A stretch of 57,474 bases of DNA, from positions 1 through 57,474 of the forward strand of contig VXMU01000091.1 in NCBI GenBank assembly GCA_009840945.1, read 5' to 3'. How positions within the stretch are numbered: position 1 is the first letter of the stretch; each line of letters starts with the position of its first letter. Of this stretch, positions 47,249 through 55,320 are shown in pieces. This stretch comes from Chloroflexota bacterium (GTDB lineage: Bacteria; Chloroflexota; Dehalococcoidia; UBA2979). The notes beneath the pieces were generated by a model. That model had not been told where the DNA came from. It saw nothing but the letters and a program-made list of their open reading frames with translations, and ran no database searches. Made by a program: the position numbers and the translations under genes.

Positions 47249-48199
47249 CTACCACCACAGGACGGTGGCGACGTCCTCCTCGAGCTCCTCGTAGGTGTGC
47301 GTCCACAGCCCCGACGACAGGTACTTCCACCCGTTGTCGGCGAGGAGACACACGATCTTGCCCGAGGTCATGCGCTGCGCCGCGATCTGCGCGGCGCGCA
47401 CCACGGAGCCGCTCGACACGCCGGCGAAGACGCCGGTCTTCTCCGTCAGCTCGCGCGTCAGCCGGAACGAGGTCGACGAGTCCACGACGATGCGGCCGTC
47501 GAGCACGGACTCGTCGAACACCGGCGGGATGTAGCCTTCCTCCAGGCTGCGCAGCCCCTGCACCAGGTCGCCCGGGTGCGGCGCCGCGGCCACGACGCGG
47601 ATCGTCGGGTTGTACTCCTTGAGCCGCCGCCCCACGCCCGTGAGCGTCCCGCCCGTGCCGAGCCCGGCGACGAAGAGGTCCAGGTCGGGCATGTCGGCGA
47701 TGATCTCCGGCGCCGTCGACTCGTAGTGGGCGCGCGGGTTGTCCTCGTTCTCGTACTGGTACGGCATGAACCACTCGGGGTGCTCGGCCGAGACGCGCTC
47801 GGCCATTTGCACCGAGCCGTTCGTGCCGAGGTCGCCGGGCGAGTAGATGATCTCCGCCCCGAACGCCTCGAGGAGCTCGACGCGCTCGCGCGTGACCGCG
47901 TCGGGCATCACCACCTTCACGGGGTAGCCGCGCACACTGCCCAGCATGGCGAGCGCGATGCCGGTGTTGCCGGAGGTCGGCTCGAGGATCGTCTGGCCGG
48001 GTTCGAGGCGGCCGTCGGCCTCGGCGGCGTCGATCATGAAGCGGGCGATGCGGTCCTTGACGGAGCCGGTGGGGTTGGCGCCCTCCAGCTTCGCGTAGAT
48101 CTGGACCTCGGGCTTCGGCGACAGCACGGAGATGTCGACCAGCGGCGTCCCGCCGACGAGGTCGGCGAGGTTGGCGGCGACGGTCACCGGCTGTATCAA
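47249..48199 (-). CDS. cysM: CysM-like cysteine synthase (O-phosphoserine-dependent type predicted)
   Basis: LVGGTPLVDISVLSPKPEVQIYAKLEGANPTGSVKDRIARFMI; EPTSGNTGIALAML; C-term LADNGWKYLSSGLWTHTYEELEEDVATVLWW resembles mycobacterial CysM; adjacent to a CysO-like gene. Confidence 0.88.
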   Translation of the reverse strand: MIQPVTVAANLADLVGGTPLVDISVLSPKPEVQIYAKLEGANPTGSVKDRIARFMIDAAEADGRLEPGQTILEPTSGNTGIALAMLGSVRGYPVKVVMPDAVTRERVELLEAFGAEIIYSPGDLGTNGSVQMAERVSAEHPEWFMPYQYENEDNPRAHYESTAPEIIADMPDLDLFVAGLGTGGTLTGVGRRLKEYNPTIRVVAAAPHPGDLVQGLRSLEEGYIPPVFDESVLDGRIVVDSSTSFRLTRELTEKTGVFAGVSSGSVVRAAQIAAQRMTSGKIVCLLADNGWKYLSSGLWTHTYEELEEDVATVLWW

Positions 48200-48217
48200 A
48201 CCCGGGCCCCCTGCCCC

Positions 48218-48493
48218 CTAGCCCCCGGCGAGGGCCGGGAGGATCGACACCTCGTCGCCCTCGGAGAGCTGCGTCTCGGCGCCGTCCAGGAAGCGCACGT
48301 CCTCGTCGTTGAGGTAGATGTTGACGAAGCGGTGGAGCTTGCCGTCCTCGCCCACCAGCGTCTCCCGGAATCCCGGGTAGCGCGCCTCGATGTCCTCGAT
48401 CAGCTCGATCACGGTCGCGCCGTCGGCGCTGATCGTGCGCTGCCCGCCCACGACGCGCTGGATCACGGATGTCACGTGCACCTGCACGGCCAA
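48218..48493 (-). CDS. cysO: CysO/ThiS/MoaD-like ubiquitin-like sulfur carrier (C-terminal GG)
   Basis: MAVQVHVTSVIQRVVGGQRTISADGATVIELIEDIEARYPGFRETL...VSILPALAGG at the exact C-terminus. Confidence 0.88.
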   Translation of the reverse strand: MAVQVHVTSVIQRVVGGQRTISADGATVIELIEDIEARYPGFRETLVGEDGKLHRFVNIYLNDEDVRFLDGAETQLSEGDEVSILPALAGG

Positions 48494-48539
48494 TGTGGTC
48501 TCCCCTCGGGGCCTGTCCGACGCATCCGCGCCGCGGCGT

Positions 48540-49670
48540 CTAGTTCGTCGGTGGGTCCCAGTCGAGCGGCGGCGAGCCGCAGAACGTGTCGTAGTCGATG
48601 AGCTCGGTCACGGTCGGCTCGTCGCCGCAGAGCGGGCAATCCGGGTCGCGGCGGAGCTTCATCTCGCGGAACTCCATGGTCAACGCGTCCACCAGCAGCA
48701 GCCGGCCGGTCAGCGGGCGCCCGATGTCCAGCACCTGCTTGAACACCTCGGTCGCCTGGATGGAGCCGACGATGCCCGTGATGGCGCCCAGCACGCCGGC
48801 CTCGGCGCACGAGGGCACCAGCCCCGGCGGCGGCGGCGTGGGGTAGAGGCAGCGGTAGCAGCCCTCGCCGGGCTTGAACACCGTGGCCTGCCCGTCGAAG
48901 AGCAGGATCGAGCCGTCCACCAGCGTCTTGCCGAGTAGGTACGCGGCGTCGTTCACGAGGTAGCGCGTAGCGAAGTTGTCCGCGCCGTTCACGACGATCT
49001 CGTAGTCCGCGATGATCTCCATCGCGTTCTCGGAGGTCAGCGGCGCGGGGTGCGTCACCACCCGCACATGCGGGTTGTAGGCGTGCAGCGAGTCCACCGC
49101 AGAGTCGATCTTCGGCCGACCCACGTCCTCGGTCTGGTGCAGCAACTGGCGCTGCAGGTTCGAGAGGTCGACGATGTCGAAGTCGACGATGCCGATGGTG
49201 CCGACGCCGGCGAGCGCGAGGTAGATGGCCACCGGCGAGCCGAGCCCGCCTGCGCCTACGACCAGCACCTTCGAGTTGCGGAGCTGGCGCTGCCCGATCG
49301 AGCCGACCTGGCCCATGATGATGTGGCGCGAGTAGCGCATCGCCTCGTCGGGCGTGAGCGCCGCACTCGGGGCGGCGGTACCGCCGTTCGAGTCGGCGCC
49401 GCCGGCCAGCGCCGGGATCACGGCGACCTGGTCACCGTCGCCGAGGGTGGTGGCGGTGCCGTCCAGATCGTGGATCTCCTGGTTGTTCACGTAGATGTTG
49501 ATGTGCGCCGGCACCTTGCGGTGCTCGTCGTAGACGAGCATGTCGAAGCCCGGGAAGCGCTCCGTGAGCCCGTCGAGCACCTCGGCGACACTCGCGCCCT
49601 CCGCCTCGACGTACTCACGGTTCGCCGTGATCCGCCGGAACGGGGTGGGGATGTACACACTCACCGCCAT
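48540..49670 (-). CDS. Ubiquitin-like domain fused to E1-like ThiF/MoeB adenylyltransferase
   Basis: N-term MAVSVYIPTPFRRITANREYVEAEGASVAEVLDGL...VAVIPALAGG then ADSNGGTAAPSAALTPDEAMRYSRHIIMGQVGSIGQRQLRNSKVLVVGAGGLGSPVAIYLALAG; CYRCLYPTPPPPGLVPSCAEAGVLG. No rhodanese domain. Confidence 0.93.
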   Translation of the reverse strand: MAVSVYIPTPFRRITANREYVEAEGASVAEVLDGLTERFPGFDMLVYDEHRKVPAHINIYVNNQEIHDLDGTATTLGDGDQVAVIPALAGGADSNGGTAAPSAALTPDEAMRYSRHIIMGQVGSIGQRQLRNSKVLVVGAGGLGSPVAIYLALAGVGTIGIVDFDIVDLSNLQRQLLHQTEDVGRPKIDSAVDSLHAYNPHVRVVTHPAPLTSENAMEIIADYEIVVNGADNFATRYLVNDAAYLLGKTLVDGSILLFDGQATVFKPGEGCYRCLYPTPPPPGLVPSCAEAGVLGAITGIVGSIQATEVFKQVLDIGRPLTGRLLLVDALTMEFREMKLRRDPDCPLCGDEPTVTELIDYDTFCGSPPLDWDPPTN

Positions 49671-49755
49671 GCCTTGCTCCTCTTCTCCGTCCGTCCCGCC
49701 ATCTTCGCCCGCGCGGGACTTGCGCGCCTCACTCACTCGATCCGTCGTCGCGCCG

Positions 49756-50697
49756 CTACTCGAACGGCACGCTCAGGTAGCGTTCTCCCGTGTCGCACAG
49801 CATCGTCACCACGCGGCTGCCGGGCCCGAGCTGCTTGCCGACCTCGATCGAGGCCCACACGTTCGCACCCGCCGAGATGCCGACCAGGAGGCCCTCCTCC
49901 TTCGTCAGCCGGCTGGCCATCGCGTACGCGTCTTCGTCGCGCACGCTCATCACCTCGTCGTAGATCTCGCGGTTGAGCACGCTCGGCACGAACGACGCGC
50001 CGATGCCCTGGATGCCGTGCAGCCCCGCCCGCTCGCCCTGCAACACCGCCGACCGCGTGGGCTCGACGGCGACGATGCGCGCCTGGACGCCCGCCTCGCG
50101 CAGCACCTCGCCCACACCGGTGATCGTCCCGCCGGTCCCCACGCCCGCGACGAACGCGTCGACGCGGCCGCCGGTCGCCTCGAGGATCTCGGGGCCGGTG
50201 GTCTCGCGGTGGACCTGCGGGTTGGCGGGATTGTCGAACTGCTGCGGCATGAAGTAGCCGTGGCGCGTCACCATCTGCTCAGCGGCGTAGACCGCGCCGG
50301 TCATCCCCTCGATCGCCGGGGTGAGCTGCAGCGTCGCGCCGAAGCGTTCGAGCAGCCGCCGCCGCTCCAGGCTCATGTCCTCCGGCATTGTCAGCACGAG
50401 CTGGTAGCCCTTGCGCGCGCACACCATCGCGAGGCCGATGCCGGTGTTGCCCGAGGTCGGCTCAACGAGGGTGTCGCCGGGATGGATGAGTCCTTCGCGC
50501 TCGGCCGACTCGATCATGCGGAGCGCGATGCGGTCCTTGACCGACCCGGCCGGGTTGCGCGCCTCGAGCTTGCCGAGCACCTCCGCGCAGCCCTCGGGCG
50601 TGACGCGGTCGAGGCGCACCAGCGGTGTCGCGCCGACGAGATCGAGCACGGAGTCCGCGATCGCGGGCTGCGTCCCGGAGCCACCCTCGTGGTTCAC
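49756..50697 (-). CDS. Cysteine synthase (second paralog)
   Basis: VLDLVGATPLVRLDRVTPEGCAEVLGKLEARNPAGSVKDRIALRMI; EPTSGNTGIGLAMV; GVGTGGTITGVGEVLRE; GTG start at 50697. Confidence 0.92.
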   Translation of the reverse strand: MNHEGGSGTQPAIADSVLDLVGATPLVRLDRVTPEGCAEVLGKLEARNPAGSVKDRIALRMIESAEREGLIHPGDTLVEPTSGNTGIGLAMVCARKGYQLVLTMPEDMSLERRRLLERFGATLQLTPAIEGMTGAVYAAEQMVTRHGYFMPQQFDNPANPQVHRETTGPEILEATGGRVDAFVAGVGTGGTITGVGEVLREAGVQARIVAVEPTRSAVLQGERAGLHGIQGIGASFVPSVLNREIYDEVMSVRDEDAYAMASRLTKEEGLLVGISAGANVWASIEVGKQLGPGSRVVTMLCDTGERYLSVPFE

Positions 50698-50728
50698 GCT
50701 CGTCCTCGTCTCGTCTCGGGCCGTCAGG

Positions 50729-51175
50729 CTAGATCGAGTAGTTCGCCGCCGCGCCGCGGCGCTGGTCACGCACGCGATCGGCGAGGTCCGCCAGCGAGAT
50801 GTCGCCCAGCCGGCGGCGGGTCTCTTCGTAGATGTCTTCCCACACCCAGCACTGCACGCACTCGCCGGGGGCGTGCGTACACTCGCCGCCTTCCTCGAGG
50901 CATGCGATGGGCGCGACGGATCCCTCGAGGCTCTCGATGACGTGCAGCAGGCACATCTCTGCGGGCTCGCGGGTGAGCAGGTGCCCACCGCCAGGGCCGC
51001 GCACGCTGCGCACGAAGCCGTCGCGGCGAAGCTGCCCCAGCAGGTGGTCCAGGTAGGACTCCGGGATCTGCTGCCGCGAGGCGATCTCGGCGCGCTGCAC
51101 CGGGGCGCCGTCGCCGCTGAGCGCGAGCTCGATGAGCGCGCGCACGCCGTAGTCACTCTTGGTGCTGAGCTTCAT
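50729..51175 (-). CDS. Rrf2-family transcriptional regulator
   Basis: MKLSTKSDYGVRALIELALSGDGAPVQRAEIASRQQIPESYLDHLLGQLRRDGFVRSVRGPGGGHLL; cysteines CLEEGGECTHAPGECVQCW. Confidence 0.95.
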   Translation of the reverse strand: MKLSTKSDYGVRALIELALSGDGAPVQRAEIASRQQIPESYLDHLLGQLRRDGFVRSVRGPGGGHLLTREPAEMCLLHVIESLEGSVAPIACLEEGGECTHAPGECVQCWVWEDIYEETRRRLGDISLADLADRVRDQRRGAAANYSI

Positions 51176-51210
51176 GGATTCGCGCTGCCCCCGCCGGCAG
51201 TCGCGGCGGA

Positions 51211-51255
51211 ATTGTCGAGTTTCGCGCTCAACATTATAGCAGGCCGTCCGGACGG
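51211..51255 (-). promoter_or_regulatory. Predicted rrf2 promoter with operator-like inverted repeats
   Basis: Minus-strand TATAAT (51233-51238), downstream imperfect inverted repeat GTTGAGCGCGAAACTCGACAA (51212-51232), upstream perfect palindrome CCGTCCGGACGG (51244-51255). Confidence 0.5.
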
Positions 51256-51279
51256 GCATTGCAGCCAGGGGCGAGCCGC

Positions 51280-51558
51280 CTATCCGCCGGCGACCGCCGG
51301 GACGATCGACACCTCGTCGCCCTCCGCGAGCGCGCTGTCGAGGCCGGCCAGGTAGCGCACGTCCTCGCCGTTGACGAAGACGTTCACGAAGCGCCGCAGC
51401 TCCCCGTCGTCGTCGCAGAGCCGCTCGCGCATCCCCGGGTAGGTCGTCTCGAGGTGGTCGACGAGCTCCAGCAGGGTGCTCGCGCCGTCCGCCTGCACCG
51501 TCCCCTGGTCGGCGGTGAGCTCGCGCAGGGGGGTGGGAATCTTCACGGTCACCGCCAT
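51280..51558 (-). CDS. Second standalone ubiquitin-like sulfur carrier (C-terminal GG)
   Basis: MAVTVKIPTPLRELTADQGTVQADGASTLLELVDHLETTYPGMRERL...VSIVPAVAGG. Confidence 0.9.
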   Translation of the reverse strand: MAVTVKIPTPLRELTADQGTVQADGASTLLELVDHLETTYPGMRERLCDDDGELRRFVNVFVNGEDVRYLAGLDSALAEGDEVSIVPAVAGG

Positions 51559-51595
51559 TGCGGCCTTCCTCTCGTATTCGGCCGGGGCCGGGCTG

Positions 51596-51844
51596 CTAGC
51601 CCTCGACCACGTCGCCGAGCGTCGGCTCGTCGACGCGCACGCCCTTGGAGCGCGCCCACTCGATGCTGCGCTCGATCTCGTCGGGCTCGCCCTCGAGCTC
51701 CAGTACGACCCAGCCGACCGAGGCGTCGACATCCGCCATGCGGATGTTCGTGATCACCTCGAACTGGTGGCCGAGCTGGTAGATCAGTGGCTCCTGGATC
51801 AGGTTCGGCTCGAACGTGAACCGCACATGCTGCTTAGCCATCAC
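51596..51844 (-). CDS. NIL-domain protein
   Basis: VRFTFEPNLIQEPLIYQLGHQFEVITNIRMADVDASVGWVVLELEGEPDEIERSIEWARSKGVRVD; ATGA overlap with upstream thrC-like gene. Confidence 0.88.
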   Translation of the reverse strand: MMAKQHVRFTFEPNLIQEPLIYQLGHQFEVITNIRMADVDASVGWVVLELEGEPDEIERSIEWARSKGVRVDEPTLGDVVEG

Positions 51845-53109
51845 GCACCGCCTGCCGCCACGGCGACGCCGGCCTCTGTGGCGCGGCGCGCCTCCAGTGC
51901 TTCGAGGAACGCGTCGGAGCTTGCGGGTACCCGCAACGGCTCCGTGAGCTGTCCCTGCACTGCCTCGATTGTCTTCAGTCCACCGCCGGTGATGAACGCG
52001 ACGGTCTCCTCGTCGCGGCGGATATGTCCGCTCTCCACCATGCGCTTCAGGCAGGCGACGGTCACGCCCCCCGCGGTCTCGGCGAAGATGCCCTCGGTCT
52101 CCGCGAGGAGCTTCACGGCGTCGATGATCTCCTGGTCGGTCGCCATCTCGGCGCCGCCCTCGGTCTCCTGCATCGTCTTGAGCGCGTAGAAGCCGTCCGC
52201 CGGGTTCCCGATCGCGAGCGAGCGGGCGATGGTGTTCGGCTTCTGCGGCCGGAAGTTGAGCGTGCCCTCGGCGTACGCCGTCGAGATGGGCGAGCAGCCC
52301 GCGGCCTGCGAGCCCGACATGCGCGTCTGCGGCTCATCGATCAGCCCGACCTGGTGCAGCTCCTTGAAGCCCTTCCAGATCTTCGTGAACAGCGAGCCCG
52401 ACGCCATCGGCACCACGCAGTGGTCCGGGGTGCGCCAGCCGAGCTGCTCGGCGACCTCGTAGGCCAGCGTGCGCGAGCCCTCGGCGTAGTAGGGGCGGAC
52501 GTTGATGTTCACGAACGCCCACGGCTGGTCGTGCGAGAGCTCGGTACACATCCGGTTCACGTCGTCGTACGACCCGCGCACCATCACGAGCGCGGGCGAG
52601 TAGATCGCGCTGCCGACGACCTTGCCCTCCTCGAGGTCGTCGGGGATGAAGACGAAGGTGTCCATGCCGGCGTGGGCGCCGTGCGCGGCCACCGAGTTGG
52701 CCAGGTTGCCCGTGCTCGCGCAGGCGATGCCCGTGAAGCCGAACTGCCGGGCGCGCGCGATCGCGACGGAGACGACGCGGTCCTTGAACGACCACGTCGG
52801 GTTCACGGTGTCGTTCTTGATCCACAGCGTGTCGAGGCCGATCGCCTCGGCGAGCCGGTCGGCGCGCAGCAGCGGCGTGTAGCCGGTGCCGAGGTCGACC
52901 TTGTACTCGGGGTCGCACGGGAGCAGCGGGGCGTAGCGCCAGAGCGTCGGCGGCCCGGCGGCCACGGACTCGCGGGTCATGACCCTGGAGATCGCCTCGT
53001 AGTCGTAGTCGACCTCGAGGGGACCGAAGCAGAACTGGCAGAAGAAGGCGGGATCGAGCGGATACTCGCGCTCGCACTCCCGGCATCGCAGGGCCTGTGC
53101 GTAGGACAT
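51841..53109 (-). CDS. Threonine-synthase-like PLP enzyme with N-terminal zinc ribbon (second paralog in window)
   Basis: CRECEREYPLDPAFFCQFCFGPLEV; LGTGYTPLLRADRLAEAIGLDTLWIKNDTVNPTWSFKDRVVSVA; CASTGNLANSVAAHGA. Confidence 0.88.
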   Translation of the reverse strand: MSYAQALRCRECEREYPLDPAFFCQFCFGPLEVDYDYEAISRVMTRESVAAGPPTLWRYAPLLPCDPEYKVDLGTGYTPLLRADRLAEAIGLDTLWIKNDTVNPTWSFKDRVVSVAIARARQFGFTGIACASTGNLANSVAAHGAHAGMDTFVFIPDDLEEGKVVGSAIYSPALVMVRGSYDDVNRMCTELSHDQPWAFVNINVRPYYAEGSRTLAYEVAEQLGWRTPDHCVVPMASGSLFTKIWKGFKELHQVGLIDEPQTRMSGSQAAGCSPISTAYAEGTLNFRPQKPNTIARSLAIGNPADGFYALKTMQETEGGAEMATDQEIIDAVKLLAETEGIFAETAGGVTVACLKRMVESGHIRRDEETVAFITGGGLKTIEAVQGQLTEPLRVPASSDAFLEALEARRATEAGVAVAAGGA

Positions 53110-53374
53110 GGTGGTGAGGGCCTTTGGGTTCGTCGAGGGTTCGTGGGCCGGACCGGGGAGCGCCCGCCGTCGCCCTCGCCGAGCGAGGACGCGCGGGCTA
53201 GCGCATCACCATGCGACCCATTCGAGTCGCGGGGAGCCGACGCCTGTCGGAGGTGTGAAGCGTCACCGGCTGCCTCGGTCCATCCTCGCCGCGAGCGTGC
53301 GTCCGCTGGGGCGGAGCACACCAGTGAGGCTATGAACGCGTTACGGGAGTGTCAACAGGCACGAGGCCCGCTCG

Positions 53375-53812
53375 TCAGGCGCCGGTCCAGACCGTCCCGC
53401 CACTGTCGGGAAGCGCGATCGCTGCAATCCCTTCCTGCTCGCATGCGTCCAGGAGCGCAGGGTCGGCGGTCGCAAGCGAGGCCCCCAGGCGTCGCGCGGT
53501 CTCGGCTGCCACGCAGTCGGCAAGGCTGATCGCGCGCATGCGACGGTTGTAGTGACGTGCTCGCAACAGCCCCGCGCTCGTCGCCAGCTCCACGTCAAGC
53601 ACCGGCGGGGCCGCGAGCCCGAGTTCCGCGATGTCGAGCGCAGCCTCCTGCTCCGGGACACCCGCACGGCGCACGAGGCGGTCAACCACCTCGGCGATCC
53701 CGAGCAGTGTGAGTGCGGCTTCTTCGTCTCCGCCGATCAGCTCCCGGACCTGTGGGGCTGCGTGCTCGCCCCGGAGGAAGGCGAGCACCGCGTAGGCGTC
53801 GAGGACGATCAC
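53375..53812 (-). CDS. PIN-domain toxin (VapC-like)
   Basis: MIVLDAYAVLAFLRGE...ISLADCVAAETARRLGASLATADPALLDACEQEG. Confidence 0.9.
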   Translation of the reverse strand: MIVLDAYAVLAFLRGEHAAPQVRELIGGDEEAALTLLGIAEVVDRLVRRAGVPEQEAALDIAELGLAAPPVLDVELATSAGLLRARHYNRRMRAISLADCVAAETARRLGASLATADPALLDACEQEGIAAIALPDSGGTVWTGA

Positions 53813-54045
53813 CTCTCGCGCTCGGCCTCAGCCGCACGCTCCTCCGCACGCACCTCGTCCGTGCTCGGCCCCCGCCCGGCGTACTTCCCCTGGAGGTCGT
53901 CGAGCGGGTGGTCCGAGAGCGGGCGCATCGCCACGTACTCGCCGAAGTCCACCATGAGCACGCGGTCGCACTTCCACCGGGCCCGAGCCACTGCGGGGAT
54001 CGAGACCTGGCCGTTGGACGAGACCTTCATCACGTAGCTATCCAT
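53809..54045 (-). CDS. AbrB/MazE-like antitoxin
   Basis: MDSYVMKVSSNGQVSIPAVARARWKCDRVLMVDFGEYVAMRPL; ATGA overlap with the PIN gene. Confidence 0.88.
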   Translation of the reverse strand: MDSYVMKVSSNGQVSIPAVARARWKCDRVLMVDFGEYVAMRPLSDHPLDDLQGKYAGRGPSTDEVRAEERAAEAERER

Positions 54046-54124
54046 ATAACCCTCGGTCGTTGTATGTGCCGCAGCCATCATTGTATCGCCTACCCGCGCC
54101 CGCACGCAGGAATCGGCAACGAGA

Positions 54125-54286
54125 TCACGTGAGCGAACGGCCGCGTTCGATCTCGGCGAGTATCTGGTCGATGTCGCCGGTCGGGCCGGCGAACCGCGCG
54201 AAGCGCAGAACCGCGGCAATGCGCTGTTCGGGCGTCAGGTGCTCCTCTTCGTGGGCCGCATCGCCCCCGGGCGTCCGCGCGGGCAC
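54125..54286 (-). CDS. Small ORF (53 aa), antitoxin-like C-terminus; not in ORF track
   Basis: GTG immediately after the TAA of the sulfurtransferase; own translation VPARTPGGDAAHEEEHLTPEQRIAAVLRFARFAGPTGDIDQILAEIERGRSLT. Confidence 0.45.
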   Translation of the reverse strand: MPARTPGGDAAHEEEHLTPEQRIAAVLRFARFAGPTGDIDQILAEIERGRSLT

Positions 54287-55168
54287 TTACCCGACCTCCA
54301 GCGGCAGCGAGGGGTCGGCGGCGTACTCGGACATCGAGGCGTCGTAGACGGCGACGTCCTCGTACCCCAGCAGCGAGAGCACGAACGCATCGTTCGAGGC
54401 GGCGATGCCGCCCCCGCAGTAGGTGACGACCCGCTGCGCGCGGTCCGCGCCGGCCTCCTCGAAGGTCGCGGCCAGCTCCTCGGCCGGCCGGTAGAGGCCG
54501 GTGTCGGGATCGGTCAGCTCCATCGCCGGGACGTTGACCGCGCCCGGGATGTGGCCCGGTCGCCCGTACGCGCCTCCGCCGTCGTCACCCGCGTGCTGCT
54601 CACGGCTCAGCGCGTTGATGAGGCAGCTCCCCCCGCCGTCCGCCGCGTCGATGAACGCCCGCACCTCGTCGAGGTCGGCGAAGCGCGCGGGGTCGGCGGT
54701 TGGCGTGAAGGTCGCCGGCGCGTACGTCGCCTCGTCGGTCGAGACGGCGCGGCCCTCGGCGGTCCAGCGCAGCCAGCCGCCGTCGAGCACGGCGGCGCGC
54801 TCGCAGCCCATCGACCGGAACATCCACCACAGCCGCGCGGCCCACGACGAGCCCGCGCGGTCGTAGAGCACGAGCCGCGAGGTCTCGGAGATGCCGTGCC
54901 GCCCGGCCGCCTCGGCGAACGCCTCGGCCGAGGGCATCATGAAGCGCAGGCTGTGGTCGTTGTCGGAGAAGTCGCCCTGCAGGTCCAGGAAGCCCGCGCC
55001 GGGGATGTGGCCCGACTCGTACTCGGCCCGCCCGGGCTCGACGCGGAATCCGCCCTCATCGAGACGGCGCAGGAACACGGTCGACTCGAAGACGCGGACG
55101 TCCTCGTCCCCCATGTGCTCGGCCAGCCACTCGGTCGAGACGAGGAACTCCGGGTGCGCGAATGCCAT
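54287..55168 (-). CDS. Sulfurtransferase (two rhodanese domains)
   Basis: FLVSTEWLAEHMGDEDVRVFEST; LVLYDRAGSSWAARLWWMFRSMG; catalytic loop VVTYCGGGIAASNDAFVL. Confidence 0.93.
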   Translation of the reverse strand: MAFAHPEFLVSTEWLAEHMGDEDVRVFESTVFLRRLDEGGFRVEPGRAEYESGHIPGAGFLDLQGDFSDNDHSLRFMMPSAEAFAEAAGRHGISETSRLVLYDRAGSSWAARLWWMFRSMGCERAAVLDGGWLRWTAEGRAVSTDEATYAPATFTPTADPARFADLDEVRAFIDAADGGGSCLINALSREQHAGDDGGGAYGRPGHIPGAVNVPAMELTDPDTGLYRPAEELAATFEEAGADRAQRVVTYCGGGIAASNDAFVLSLLGYEDVAVYDASMSEYAADPSLPLEVG

Positions 55169-55320
55169 GATCGACTCCCTTCGGTCGCGTTGTTTCCTCG
55201 CGCACTGTAGCGCCGCCGACCGTGCGGTGCGCCCCCACCCTCGACAGGGAAGCGGCGGCGGCGCGAGACTGCGAGGAGCGCACCCCGGCAGGCGTCGTGC
55301 GCGGGACGTGGAGGCGGAGC

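Noticed and set aside
49756-51156. 466-aa minus ORF as one protein
   Set aside because: Real cysteine synthase starts at GTG 50697; the upstream part is out-of-frame rrf2.
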